Assembly (NCBI GenBank): GCA_030323885.1
Contig: CM059199.1
Span: 73,679,050 to 73,743,049 of the forward strand
Direction: 5' to 3'
Source of the DNA: Branchipolynoe longqiensis
Lineage: Eukaryota > Annelida > Polychaeta > Phyllodocida > Polynoidae
DNA: 64,000 bases
The translations under genes were made by a program, and so were the position numbers. Positions 20,476 to 31,185 of the stretch are shown piece by piece (the stretch's first letter is position 1; every line of letters begins with the position of its first letter). The notes beneath the pieces were generated by a model. That model saw nothing but the letters and a program-made list of their open reading frames with translations. It ran no database searches and was not told the DNA's origin.

Positions 20476-20604
20476 AGGATGTGCAAGCCAACTTAGCTCA
20501 ATTGGCTGGGCAAGGAAGTTCAAATAGCTGCAAATGTTGGTATGACGACATATATGTATGTGTAGGAGAGTCGCGATGGGTGCCGTGGGTATGTTTGGTT
20601 ATTG

Positions 20605-20949
20605 TTGTTTCAAGTGTTAGCACCATCCAAAGTCATATTCAATTCAATTCAATTCTTTAATTCAGATCAGAATGGGTACCGACTTGTGGTAGTGCACACT
20701 AATGACAACTTTAATAGTGCTGCCCCACTGGGAGACTAGGCCGCTGACAGCATGACAAGATATCCTACGGTCACATTTTCCTGACACTGTGCTAACCAGT
20801 CAATGTCCTATCCTATTAATGCCAAGCGCCAGGCTAGGTGGCAACAAGTATCAATTTTGTAAGTGCTTGCTTTGACTCGGCTGGGATTCGAACTCCCGAC
20901 CTCCCACATGGGAGACCTGCACTGTACTGGTCCGGCTACCACGTCCTGT
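20605..20949 (-). mobile_element. SINE-A/B, minus copy with small insertion
   Basis: The antisense tail GTTATTGTTGTTTCAAGTG, then a (CAATT)n-type insertion at about 20639-20663, then the body to TCGAACTCCCGACCTCCC and GGCTACCACGTCC. Confidence 0.8.
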
Positions 20950-21040
20950 CGGTGTGTATGTGAGAGTTGCGTTTGTATGTGTGTGTATGGAAGGGAGAGG
21001 GGGGGGGGTAGGTGGGGGGGATATTGTCATATTCGCGGAC

Positions 21041-21388
21041 AAAACGCGATGGCCGAATGAGTTGAGCGTCAGTCTCCTGTTTTGGGAGATCTGGGGATCA
21101 GAACCCATGGGTTTGAGGGTTCGAACTCTGGTCGAGTCAAACCAATGACTTAAAAAAGTGATACTTGTCGCTTCCTAGTCAGGCACTCGGCATTATTAGT
21201 ATAGAGCAAGGACTTGTTGGCTCAGTGTCAGGATAATGTGACTGAGTTGGATATCAGGGCATGGTGCTGGTGGCCTGTTTCCCAGTGGGGCAGCACTATA
21301 AAGTCGCGATGAGTGAGAACTGTCACTAGTCGGTACCCGTCCTGATATCACCGTAGATGGTTTCTATGACGTTAAAGAAAAACAAACA
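21041..21388 (+). mobile_element. SINE-A, complete copy
   Basis: The head GCGATGGCCGAATGAGTTGA, B box GGTTCGAACTCTG, body, and end AAAGAAAAACAAACA. It shows a longer variable arm (GGGGATCAGAACCCATGGG). Confidence 0.88.
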
Positions 21389-21654
21389 GTCATTCGCGTA
21401 TTAAATAGTAAACCGAGTAGGCAGTCCCTTGTTGGCAAATTTAATTAGCCTTCACGGAGCGTCCTTTCCTAGATTGTATATCAAACTATTAGGATTGGAA
21501 CTAATGAAGTCCTGCGTGAATTAATCCATACATAGCGGATAACTGAGGACCACCATATATAGTCCTCCACACAGTCGTAGACATACTTATTTATTAAGGT
21601 TCCAGTGTCAATTAGCGCCGAGCTTAGCAATACTGTAGAACCATATAAATGTGA

Positions 21655-21850
21655 CACAACCACAAAAGGTGAGGCTTTCTGTGGGTGAAAACCCATCATT
21701 CAGCACAATATGTGACAGGGGTAATTTGACCGTCCAAACGGGTCTATAGGCGATAATGGCCACACACAGCTGGCATACAGTGGTTAGAGCCCCTCACAGG
21801 TGGCGACAGTGTGGCCAATACTGTAACTACACAGGGCCAGTTAGATTGGG
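21655..21850 (+). repeat. Dispersed repeat F, copy 2
   Basis: Matches 18032-18235 (CTTTCTGTGGGTGAAAACCC, GGTCTATAGGCGATAATGGC, CACACACAGCTGGCATACAG). Confidence 0.65.
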
Positions 21851-22167
21851 TGTAGAGAGCATATTATAATATAGGGAACTGAAGATAGATGATATCCTTG
21901 TTTATATTCCCAAAATAGATTATAGACCACATAAATTAGGATATGACAAATACGGCGATGACAATTAAGCAGTGGGTTGGACTCTTAAGTGTTACATTCA
22001 TTGAATAAGCACGAGAGATTTCAATTGCGGACAATTGCTTTTCCTCCTTTCACCGTTCGTACCCTACACTACTAATACCTCATGTCAGGCTAGGCGGTGA
22101 CAAGGATACAATTTTCAAAGACAGTGCCCTTCTTTGCCAACCATTGAATCCCATAAACCTGCACCCG

Positions 22168-22298
22168 ATGTACCTTATTCTATATACCGTTTTGTGTAAA
22201 TAACCCTGAATTGAAAAATGGTTGGAAGAACAATGCCTCTGCACTGACAAAATACTTATTCAGCAGAATAAACATATTTACAACAATGACAACAAAAA
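22168..22298 (+). mobile_element. LINE-C 3' end, truncated copy
   Basis: TACCTTATTCTATATACCGT, TTTGTGTAAATAACCCTG, AATTGAAAAATGG and TTCAGCAGAATAAACATATT match, in inverted orientation, the sequence downstream of the LINE-C reverse transcriptase (53168-53310). Only about 130 bp; a dead-on-arrival insertion. Confidence 0.75.
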
Positions 22299-22644
22299 AC
22301 CTGCCACGTTGAAAGCCGGCCATTCAACTCATTTACGAATATAGTTCTAGGATATTCGATTAAATTGAATATTCAAAGCTATGAAAAAAAGGAACAAACG
22401 AACGTGCAAGGATGAAAGTGGTCAGCAGCAAAAAAAATGTGGAAATCAAATCAAGATTATAACACTAACGGAGAATTTCCGCGAAAACGCGGATATTCTC
22501 TCACTCTCAGGAAATCGTGGACAAATGCAGGAAGTCATGTTTCAACTATCCTTGTATTATCGCCCATACTTTACTCAACCGTGTTTGGGTTTATATTCTA
22601 GCAGCAGCAAAGGTGATGTAAGAATAGGATTCGAACTAGCCAAC

Positions 22645-22785
22645 TGTTTTTTTTGTGGTAAATATGTTTATTCTGCTGAATAAGTCTTTTGTCAGTGCCG
22701 AAGCACTGGTCTTCCAGCCATTTTTCAATTCAGGGTTATTTACACAAAAGGTATATAGAAGAAGGTGTTCAATACTTGCTGTCAT
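22645..22785 (-). mobile_element. LINE-C 3' end, second truncated copy
   Basis: GTGGTAAATATGTTTATTCT, GCTGAATAAGTC, TCTTCCAGCCATTTTTCAA and ACACAAAAGGTATATAGAA, the same as 53168-53283 and in opposite orientation to 22168-22298. The T run at 22646-22654 is the antisense A-rich end. The 100-codon plus frame at 22381-22683 ends inside this copy and is not convincing. Confidence 0.75.
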
Positions 22786-23082
22786 ATACATCCTGATTCC
22801 GTAGAATGTTCTTTAATGTTAATCGGTAAATATAAAAGATCTTGGAAATCCGAGAAACCGCAGAGATCTTTCATCCCTGAACGTGTGTGTGTTGGGTGGG
22901 CGGTGGGGGGGGGGGGGGGGTAGGCGGGGGGAGACCAATCAACTGAATGGACTTCAGATCACCTACATATGTTGGACCCGATAGCCTAGTTCCGGATTCT
23001 GCCATAGGTGCCGCCACTTTTGAAAAGAGAAACGCCGACATCCATGCTGGCAGCAGGCGTTGGACACCATGTGCCGAATTCG

Positions 23083-23388
23083 TTGGTTGGTTGGTTGCTG
23101 GAGTTTTATATTCTGGCAACATCTAAGGTCATATTAGGATGGGTACTGACTTGTGATAGTGTGCACTCATTCCGCCAACATCATGCATGACCCAATATCC
23201 GACTCAGTCACATTATCCCGACACTGAGCTAACCAGTCCTTGCCTATCGTATTAATGCAGAGTGCGAAGCTAGGAAGCGACATGTATACATTTAGTAAGT
23301 CATTGATTTGATTCGACCGGGAATTGAACTCCCGATCTCGCACGTGGGAGGCCTGTGCTGTACCGATTCGGCCACACCACCAGGTCGC
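23083..23388 (-). mobile_element. SINE-B, minus copy with deletion
   Basis: From GGTTGGTTGGTTGCTGGAG, GGCAACATCTAAGGTCATAT to CCCGATCTCGCACGTGGGAG and GGCCACACCACCAGGTC. The segment normally between CACTCATGGCGAC and ATGACCC is mostly lost near 23170-23190. Confidence 0.82.
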
Positions 23389-23984
23389 CGAACTTGATTG
23401 CTCATCTTTCCGTGTAACCAGCTGAAATGGTTTATTAAGGTCCCTGTTTTGGTGGCATGCACCTTTTTGTTTGGGTGGTCGACGCCACGTTCTTAACAAT
23501 CGCCGAGGCATGACTCAGCAGAATGTAGCGGAAGTTTGGTGCGCCATGTTGACAAGAATTGAATTCCATTCCCGCCAGGAGCAGGTAGTGCGTGTTTTAT
23601 TGGAAATTAATCAATTCCAGATGCGCAAAATAAAGATTATTATTAAAAAGATTTAGTTTTAAGCAATCGGTTTTCTGGGGAACGATCTTATTAGTGAGGA
23701 CTCGATTCAAATCTTGTCAACAATGATTGCAATTCGATTTTCTGGTCAGTTCTTAGTTTCTCGTTCTTGTTCTTTCGGTTCGGAGATGGAGGTTTACCGA
23801 AGGTTGTTTTCCATCTGAAGCGCCAGCATGGAGCGGTCGACATATTAGTAGTGAGACGCAACATTGGAACCGGAAGTGGATAGCGGCCAAACCGCACGTG
23901 GGCGATAATAGGTTGAGTTGGCTTAGGGAGCGGTCAGGCCAAATATAAACTGGGTCTTAATGAGAAACAGGCCGTGGCTGTGGG

Positions 23985-24398
23985 GAGGTGAGGAGAGTGG
24001 TAGGGGGTGGGGGGATTTGTAAAGGATGAAGATGAGGATTGAATGCCGATGAAGGGATGGGGACGGGGGAGGGAAGAGGTGGCAAAGCGGTGGAGAATGG
24101 GGTCGAGGAAGGTGGGGAATGGGTGCTGAAGGGTTGAGGAAGAGGTGGTAAAGGGATGGGCAAAGGGTATGGGGAGGGTGAGGAAGAGTGTGGGGAGGGT
24201 GGAGAAGGGGGGTGAAAGATGGGGAAAAGGTGGGGAAAGGTGAGGAGAAGGGGTAGCAAGAGATGGGGAAGGATGGGGAAGAGATGGGAAGGGGTATGGA
24301 AGAGCTGGAGGAAGGGTAGAAAAGAGGTGGGAGAGGGTGGGGAAGGGATGGGGAAGGGATATGAGAAGGTGAGGTAGGGGTGGGGAAAGGCCATGAGG
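23985..24398. repeat. Polypurine GGTGGGGAAGGG minisatellite-like tract (left part)
   Basis: Irregular GGGGAAGG/GGTGGGGAA words. Continues at 25155 beyond the foldback element, so the element split a single tract. Confidence 0.85.
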
Positions 24399-24404
24399 AA
24401 TCCA

Positions 24405-25154
24405 GGGCCTGTATGCACCAATCGGGGTTAGGGCCTTAACCGCGGCTAAGGTATCCCCGCACGTCTAAATGTGAAAATTTGGTATGCACCAATCAGAGTT
24501 AGGGCTAACCGCGGTGGGTTAACCTCAGCTAAGGTAAACAACCTTCTGGGGTGGGTTTAGGGCCTATCCGGTGCGGTTAGTGTGGGTGTGTGGCTATTGA
24601 ATGCGATCATATTTAACAGAATTACATATGCAATAAGTGAAATTTGATCAATTTAACCCTAAATTCGAAGCGTTATTAAGGCTACCGCCGCATTGGCGGC
24701 GATATTAATAGTTATATTTTCGAATCGACGAACGTACAGTAAAGAAACCGCCGCCGCCGCCAGTATGGAAAGCGACATCGATGCGGCGGCCGCTGCGATT
24801 TGTTTACTTTACGTTCGTCCATTCAAAAATATTAATATTAATATCGCCACCAATGCGGCTGTAGCCTTAATAACGCTTCGAATTTAGGGTTAAATTGATC
24901 AAATGTCACTTATTGCGTATGTAATTCTGTTAAATATGATCGCATTTAATATATTTGAGCCTAATAGATGGGTACAAACGCAGAGGGAATTCCCAAATCT
25001 ATAAATAAACTCACGGTTAGCTATCCGCAGCGGCTAAAACATTGGTGCATACCGATTCACACCTTTCTCAAACCCCCCGCTACCCCGAGGTAGCTATCCG
25101 CGGCTAGTGCCTTAACTCCGGCTAAGGCTAACCCCGATTGGTGCATACAGGCCC
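24405..25154. mobile_element. Foldback MITE, best-preserved copy
   Basis: The termini GGGCCTGTATGCACCAATCG (left) and its exact reverse complement (right) are perfect over at least 27 bp. The two arms (about 350 nt each) keep pairing: CCCTAAATTCGAAGCGTTAT, GAATCGACGAACGTACAGTA and GCGATCATATTTAACAGAATT each recur inverted. The centre near 24770-24785 is GCCGCCGCC/GGCGGCGGCC. A 64-codon frame at 24693-24887 crosses the centre and is not a gene. The flanks share only a few bases. Confidence 0.9.
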
Positions 25155-25765
25155 AGGGAGGGTGGGGAAGGGTGGGGGAAAAGGGAAGGGTGGGAGGGGG
25201 AAAAAGGTGGGGAAGGGTGGGAAAGGGGGGGGGAAAGAGTGGGAAGGGGTCCAGAAGGGATGGGAAAGGATGAGGAAGGGACTGAGAAGGGCGTCGCAGC
25301 GTGGAGATGGGCGGGAGAGGGTATTAGAGGTGGAGGAGTGGGGAGGGGTTGGGAAGGGCGGGAAGATGTGAGAAAGGGGTGAGGAAGGGGGGAAGAGGTA
25401 AGGAATGGGTGGGGAATGGAGAAAGGAGGGCAAGGGTGAGGAGGGATGGTAAAGGAGGGAGAAGGGCGGAAAGAAGGGGACAAGGAGTGCTAAAGGATGG
25501 GGAAGGTGTGGGGAAGGGGTGGGGAAGGTGTGGGGAGGAAGGGGTGGGGAAGGTGTGGGGAAGGGGGGTGGGGAAGGGTGGGTAAGGGGTGGGAAGGGGT
25601 GGGGAAGGGGTGGGGAAATGATGGGGAAAGGGTGGGGAAGGGGGAAAGGGGTGGAGAAGGGGTGGGGAAGGGGTGGGGCAGGGACGGGGAAATGATGGGG
25701 AAGGGGTGGGGAAGGGGTGGGGAGGTGTGGGGAAGTGGTGGGGAAGGGAAAGAGAGGGAAAGAGA
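25155..25765. repeat. Polypurine GGTGGGGAAGGG tract (right part)
   Basis: Continuation of 23985-24398, more regular towards 25500-25740 (GGGGAAGGGGTGGGGAAGG). Gly/Arg- or Pro/Ser-rich frames over it are low-complexity translations. Confidence 0.88.
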
Positions 25766-25774
25766 GGTATAGTT

Positions 25775-26810
25775 GATTGATTGATTGATTGGTGGTTGCT
25801 TTACATTCAAACCATTGTTTTTACATGTAAAAGCAGACAATCAATTATGTGCCAATAGACACTCATTAAATTACAAAGCTGACAATCATATATTTGTGGT
25901 CAAGGGAAACATATTCCCATAGAAAAAGAAAAGTTGTATTAATAATTGATAGAATCTATTTAGTAAACTATATGAGCTGGTACAGTCCAGCTGCCCTCAA
26001 AAGGGCTCAAATGTTTTCCTGTTTTACCTTAGTAAACAGGTCATGCATACTGTCTGCAGTGTAGAACTGTTGGCTCAGGGCCAACAAATTAATGCAACTT
26101 AGTAAAATGTGTTTGAGTGTCAGTGGGGACTGACACCCAATACATCCAGGGGGAGGTTCCCCCTTGAGCAGAAAAGGATGTGTAAGCCACTAGTGGCCAA
26201 TACGGCAGCGGCTAAGGACCACTTGGTCCCGCCGACCTCCCAGATGAGTCTGTGGTGGCTTTCCCACAGATGGTTCAATTTCTTTAAGTTTATTAATGTT
26301 TTCATCCCACTCATGTTGCCATTTGGATTTTATGTGGGTGGCTATTAGTGGTTTCAGATCAGAGTGAGGGATCAGACATGGTTCAAGATCACAGTTCAGA
26401 GCCTTCTTCACAGTCGGATCAGCTCGTTTGTTTCCTTGTATGCCGGCATGGCCAGGCACCCAGCACAGGTGGATGTCATACCCATCCATTGTCAGTTGGT
26501 TCGTTTTCAGTCCAGCAACAGCCAGGAGGCAAGAGAATGAATCACTGTATCTAACATAGTTAGTGTGGTTGGATACCTCGATACAGTCCAATGCGAAAAG
26601 GAGTGCTTGGGCTTCTGCAGTGAAAATCGAGCTCTGATCGGGCAAACGTATGCCACATTTTTCCCATCGGCAGACTGCTGCAGCAGCTACCCTGCTTTGG
26701 TCTTTCGAACCATCGGTGTATATGGAGAGGTGGTCTGCAAACTGGCCTTGAATCTCTGCATGCAGTCGTTGGTGAGGTATAGAGTGCGGAAGGGTGCGGA
26801 AGGCCTGGGA
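25775..26810 (-). pseudogene. LINE-I (I-like) 3' fragment with RNase H domain
   Basis: On the minus strand an RNase H domain of an I/Nimb-type LINE ORF2 is readable: IYTDGSK at about 26715-26735 (first catalytic Asp), FTAEAQALLFALD near 26600 (Glu), YSDSFSCL near 26540 (Asp) and WVPGHAGIQGNKRAD near 26455 (His and last Asp). A C-terminal tail with LKHILLSC follows at about 26080-26110, normally part of a Cys/His-rich end. The reverse transcriptase is missing, so the copy is 5' truncated near 26810. The 3' UTR (25780-25915) matches 59758-59945 and ends in the antisense of CAATCAATCAATC. In a functional element this domain would degrade RNA in the RNA-DNA hybrid; here it is a relic. Confidence 0.85.
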
Positions 26811-27189
26811 ATAGGGAGCAGTAGAATGATGAAGAACAATTGTTTTGTGATTGAATTTACCCTCCCTTAATCAAGGAATGTAAACAAACAGAAAACAAAA
26901 AGAAATATTACAAGATTGTGCTATATAAATACATTATATTAATAGTATTAACGGAGTGGCAGTAATGTCTCATCCACCGAATGCTACTATCGCCCGAACA
27001 GCTGATGGCAGCGACCTGGGCTACTTGGTTTGCGCGCAGTCTGGAAAACCCACTGCGAGCAGCCGCCGAGCTGGCGCAAGCACCACTATCACTATCACCT
27101 CCATTGGAAATGGGAGGTGCGGAAGAGGTGACAATGTGGCACAAAATACATCCCGGTAACTGTGCTTCCCCCGCCAACTACAAAACTTA
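26811..27189. other. No recognisable feature
   Basis: Short overlapping frames of 67-89 codons at 26908-27190 on both strands show no domain or conserved motif. Confidence 0.45.
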
Positions 27190-28850
27190 GTAAGCGCAAA
27201 GTTTAATCTATGTTACTTATATATGCTACACGATATAGCGGACAGACTCATATAGCAAAGAGACGGCTGTAGCGAAAATACTGGCATAGTGGACAGGCCA
27301 ATATAGCGGACAAAATTAGCAGAATATACCAATATAGTGGGCATACACTCTAGCGGACAGACTGATGTAGGAGACATCCAGATTTAGCGAACAATACTGA
27401 TATAGCGGACAGAAAGGTATAGCACACAAAATCATATAACAGTTAGAACAACGGAGTTGATATATAATATAGCAGAAATACTTATATAGCTGACAGACTG
27501 ATGCAGCGGACATATGGACACAGCGGACAGAATGACATGGTGGCATACCGACATAACAGACAGGCCAATACCACAAACATACTGTCATAGCACACAGGCT
27601 GGTGTAGCAGACAGATTAATGCAGCAGGAATACTAACACAGCGGACAGAATGAGGTGGGGGCATACCAACATAACAGACAGGACAATACCACAAACATAC
27701 AGATATGGCACACAGGCTGATGTAGCAGACAGACTGATGCAGTAGGAAGACTAACACAGCAGACAGAATGACATGCGGGCATACCAACATAACAGACAGG
27801 ACAATACCACAAACATACAGATATGGCACACAGGCTGATGTAGCAGACAGACTGATGCAGTAGGAAGACTGACACAGCGGACAGAATGACATGCGGGCAT
27901 ACCAACATAACTGACACGCCAATTCCACAAACATACGCATATGGCACACAGGCTGATGTAGCAGACAGACTGATGCAGTAGGAAGACTGACACAGCAGAC
28001 AGAATGATGTGGGGCATACCAACATAACTGACAAGCCAATACCACAAAGATACGGACATGGCACACAGGCTGATGTAGCAGACAGACTGATGTAGCAGAT
28101 AGACCGCTTCAGTAGGAAGACTGACACAGCGGACAGAATGACATGCGGGCATACCAACATAACTGACACGCCAATACCACAAAGATACGGACATGGCACA
28201 CAGGCTGATGTAGCAGACACCCTGATGCAGTAGGAAGACTAACACACTGGACAGAATGACATGCGGGCATACCAACATAACAGACAGGCCAATACCACAA
28301 ACATACTGTCATAGCATACATGCTGGTGTAGCAGACATACTGATGCAGCTGACAGATGGACACAACTGACAGAATGAGATGGAGGCATACCGACATAACC
28401 GACAGGCCAACGCCACAAACATTCGGATATGGCACACAGGCTGGTGTAGCATACACACTGATCCAATGGACAGACAGACACAACTGACTGAATGACATGC
28501 AGGCATACCGACATAACAGACAGACCAATAACACAAACATATGAACATGGCACACAGGCTAATGTAGCAGACAGACTGATGCAGTAGGAAGACTAACACA
28601 GCATACAGAATAACATGCGGGCATACCCACATAACAAACAGGCCAATACCACAAACATACGGCCATAGCGCACAGGTTGATGTAGCAGACAGACTGATGC
28701 AGCAGACATACCGACATAGTGGAAATACGGATATTATCAAGAAAACAATTATAGTGGACAGAAATACACTGCACAGACAGACATAACAGACAAGCTAATA
28801 TATAATTAACAAACTGATATGGGGGAAGGATAATATGTTTGCTCAAATAA
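27190..28850. repeat. Satellite array, about 118-bp period built from shorter TAGCGGACAGA units
   Basis: The central part (about 27530-28720) repeats GCGGGCATACCAACATAAC, CAATACCACAAACATACGG and GCAGACAGACTGATGCAGTA every 117-118 bp, with one unit of about 135 bp. The edges (27220-27480 and 28690-28800) show the simpler, older unit of 22-28 bp (ATATAGCGGACAGACTGAT). Minus frames of up to 195 codons are translations of the array and differ among units; no signal of a protein. Confidence 0.9.
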
Positions 28851-29160
28851 TATATATATTTTAAAAACCGTGACTAAAGTATTCAAAGGAAATATATACG
28901 CCAGGCTATGTCAAATCGTACATTAAATATCGCATGGGAATGATGGATTTGATTGCTATCGATGGAGAAAAAAAAGGCTCTCTCACATCTTCCTGCCCTC
29001 ATTAAGTATGTAATTACAATGTACTGTACCGCTATCTCCCATCAGGATTCGATGCATTATGGTCTTGCTATCACGTCGCCCTTCAATTATATTCATAATT
29101 AGAAATAATCTGAATTTGTTTGTTTTTATAATCAGTTGAGTGCCCGCTGCATGTTTTTGG
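28851..29160. other. No recognisable feature
   Basis: AT-rich single-copy-looking sequence; no gene or repeat recognised. Confidence 0.45.
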
Positions 29161-29174
29161 TAAGTCAAGGAATT

Positions 29175-29410
29175 CGGATGCCTCGGTTCTAATGTTGGTC
29201 GAGTAAAACCATCATCATCATCATCATCATCATGCTGTCGGTCGCGATGCGACAAAGACTGCTTTCATTTATTGGCTGCCGCTCTCCATGTAGCCCCTCT
29301 GCTGTGAGAGTGATGTCCATGAGTCGGTCTTAAAACCAATGACTTAGAAATGGATATTTCTTAGCAACCTAGCTGTTGTTAGTGATTTATTAGTATAGGG
29401 TGAGGAGCAG
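29175..29410 (+). mobile_element. SINE-A remnant split by a LINE-R tail
   Basis: The left part GGTTCTAATGTTGGTCGAGT is the B-box region and the right part (29331 on) CCAATGACTTAGAAATGG, TTAGCAACCTAG is the body. The interruption is the LINE-R 3' end at 29212-29330. Confidence 0.75.
29212..29330 (-). mobile_element. LINE-R 3' end, 119 bp, with 8-bp duplication
   Basis: The (TCA)n tail and GCTGTCGGTCGCGATGCGAC through GTGATGTCCATGAGTCGGTC are the antisense LINE-R 3' terminus. TAAAACCA lies at 29204-29211 and 29331-29338, an exact target-site duplication. This is a severely 5'-truncated retrotransposition. Confidence 0.88.
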
Positions 29411-30054
29411 TGGAATGAGGAAGATCTCTTCATGTATTTATCTCAGAAGATATGACAAAAACTCAAAACCATCGGACTGTGCAACTTTAAAACTACATAG
29501 TCTCCCGAAGCATCACATTTTCCAAACCAAATCAATTGTCCGTGATGTTCGGCAACACGGGTAATTTGACATTCGGACACAGCCATAGCCTCATAGTACT
29601 AAGAAGGCCTTATGCTGCCACCTATCAAGAACCGGGCGCACTACGTTATGCTTTGTACACTAGCGCCGCCTATAGCCACTTTCAAAATACGAAACCTGGT
29701 TACGTAACTAATGATATCGATCTGCCATCTGTAGTCAAATTCCTGAACTAACTAGCCTTCTGTGCCTATATTAGGCCAGGACCGGCGGCTGACAGCTCAC
29801 ATCGACGTGGGCACGAGGAGGACACTGACTAGCCTAAAAATTGCCACCCGCCCACCCCTACGTGACATTATTAATGGCTAGGGTTAAAAGCTTCTTGACC
29901 TTACTATGATTGAACCTGTTGTTATTTGAATTGAACTTTGTGCTGATCAAAAACTTACCTGCTGGTGCTTGAAAATTAAACCCAACTTTAAACTAATATG
30001 CTGTGTCGTTGTGTAATTATCTAGATTTTATTCCATATATTTAACTTAGACACT

Positions 30055-30300
30055 GATGCACTTATTAATAATTTATTGCCACATAGAAGGGAATATTAAG
30101 TCAATTTAATAGAACCTGTTTCTGCAGAACCCTATGGTGTCAGAGTTTTGGCATGCTTGCCAAAACTAATTTGACATGTTTACGCTCAAAACTATCTCAA
30201 AAGTTAGCCATTTAAAATAAAAGTTACTTCAGACTAAAGTAAGGTATATTATAACAATCAATTTAATATATTTATCTCAGAAAAAGTTTGTAATGTTTGA
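30055..30300 (+). repeat. Dispersed repeat E, copy 2
   Basis: GATGCACTTATTAATAATTT, GTCAGAGTTTTGGCATGC, TTAGCCATTTAAAATAAAAG and ATATATTTATCTCAGAAAAA. Close to the copy at 36663-36895 and related to 18680-18990. A partial match also lies at 29435-29500. Confidence 0.65.
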
Positions 30301-30661
30301 GGGGTCTTGCTTGGTGACTTGTGTACATCCAACCCAACACTCCATGCCCAGTAATTAGTGGGGTATTACCAGGGGTCAACGCCTTGATTAAGGCTCCCAC
30401 CAAATCGTGACCCAATTAGGGACGCATGCGCAATGAGTGTCGGGTAAATTAACCCCGGCCGCCCCTGGCCACCCCACCCCACCACCACCACCCTGCTTCA
30501 CGTACATTCTCCCACTTCAAGGGGAATCATTAATCTCCGACGCGCGAAAAGAATTAGCCAATAATTACCGGAAGTCATGTATTCATTCACAGCGGAAGCG
30601 ATAAGACATCTACCCACATCCATAGGTTATCATATGCATAGCACCCACATATATATATATA

Positions 30662-31010
30662 TGACCAGACGGGATGGTCGAATGAGTTGAGTGTCCGTCT
30701 CCTGTTTTGGGAGATCGGGGGATCCAAACTCATGGGTTTGTGGGTTCGAACCCCGATTGAGTCAAACCAATGACTTTAAAATGTATGCTTTTCGCTTCCT
30801 AGCCAGATGCTTGGCATTATTAGGATAGGGAAAGGACTGGTTGGCTCAGTGTCAGGGTAATCTGACTGAGTGGGATATCAGGTGCTGGTACTAGGGTAGC
30901 CTGGTTTCCCAGTGGGCAGCGCTTTAAAGTCGCGATGTGGCCGCACTGTCACAAGTCTATGCCCGACCTGATATGACCTTAAATGTTGCCAGGACATAAT
31001 ACCCAAACAA
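30662..31010 (+). mobile_element. SINE-A, complete copy
   Basis: The head GACCAGACGGGATGGTCGAA with GGGTTCGAACCCC as B box, the body, and end AATACCCAAACAACC. It follows a short (AT)n tract. Confidence 0.9.
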
Positions 31011-31185
31011 CCAACCGACATGTGTATGTGATGCATAACGCATTATAGAGTAATGTGCATGCATGTATTATAAAGGTCCCTGACTCGACTGATTGCCGTT
31101 GTTAGCATAATTTGTTGAGGTATTACTTCCTTTAAATAACCCCAGTAATATCAATACGAGCACAGACTTTTGAGAGTACACGCAC

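Noticed and set aside
26348..26870. Plus-strand frames over 26,350-26,870
   Set aside because: They are shadows of the minus-strand LINE-I RNase H domain.
27482..28740. Cys-rich minus frames of 140-195 codons
   Set aside because: Different frames over the same satellite, shifting with unit length; Cys content comes from the repeated words.
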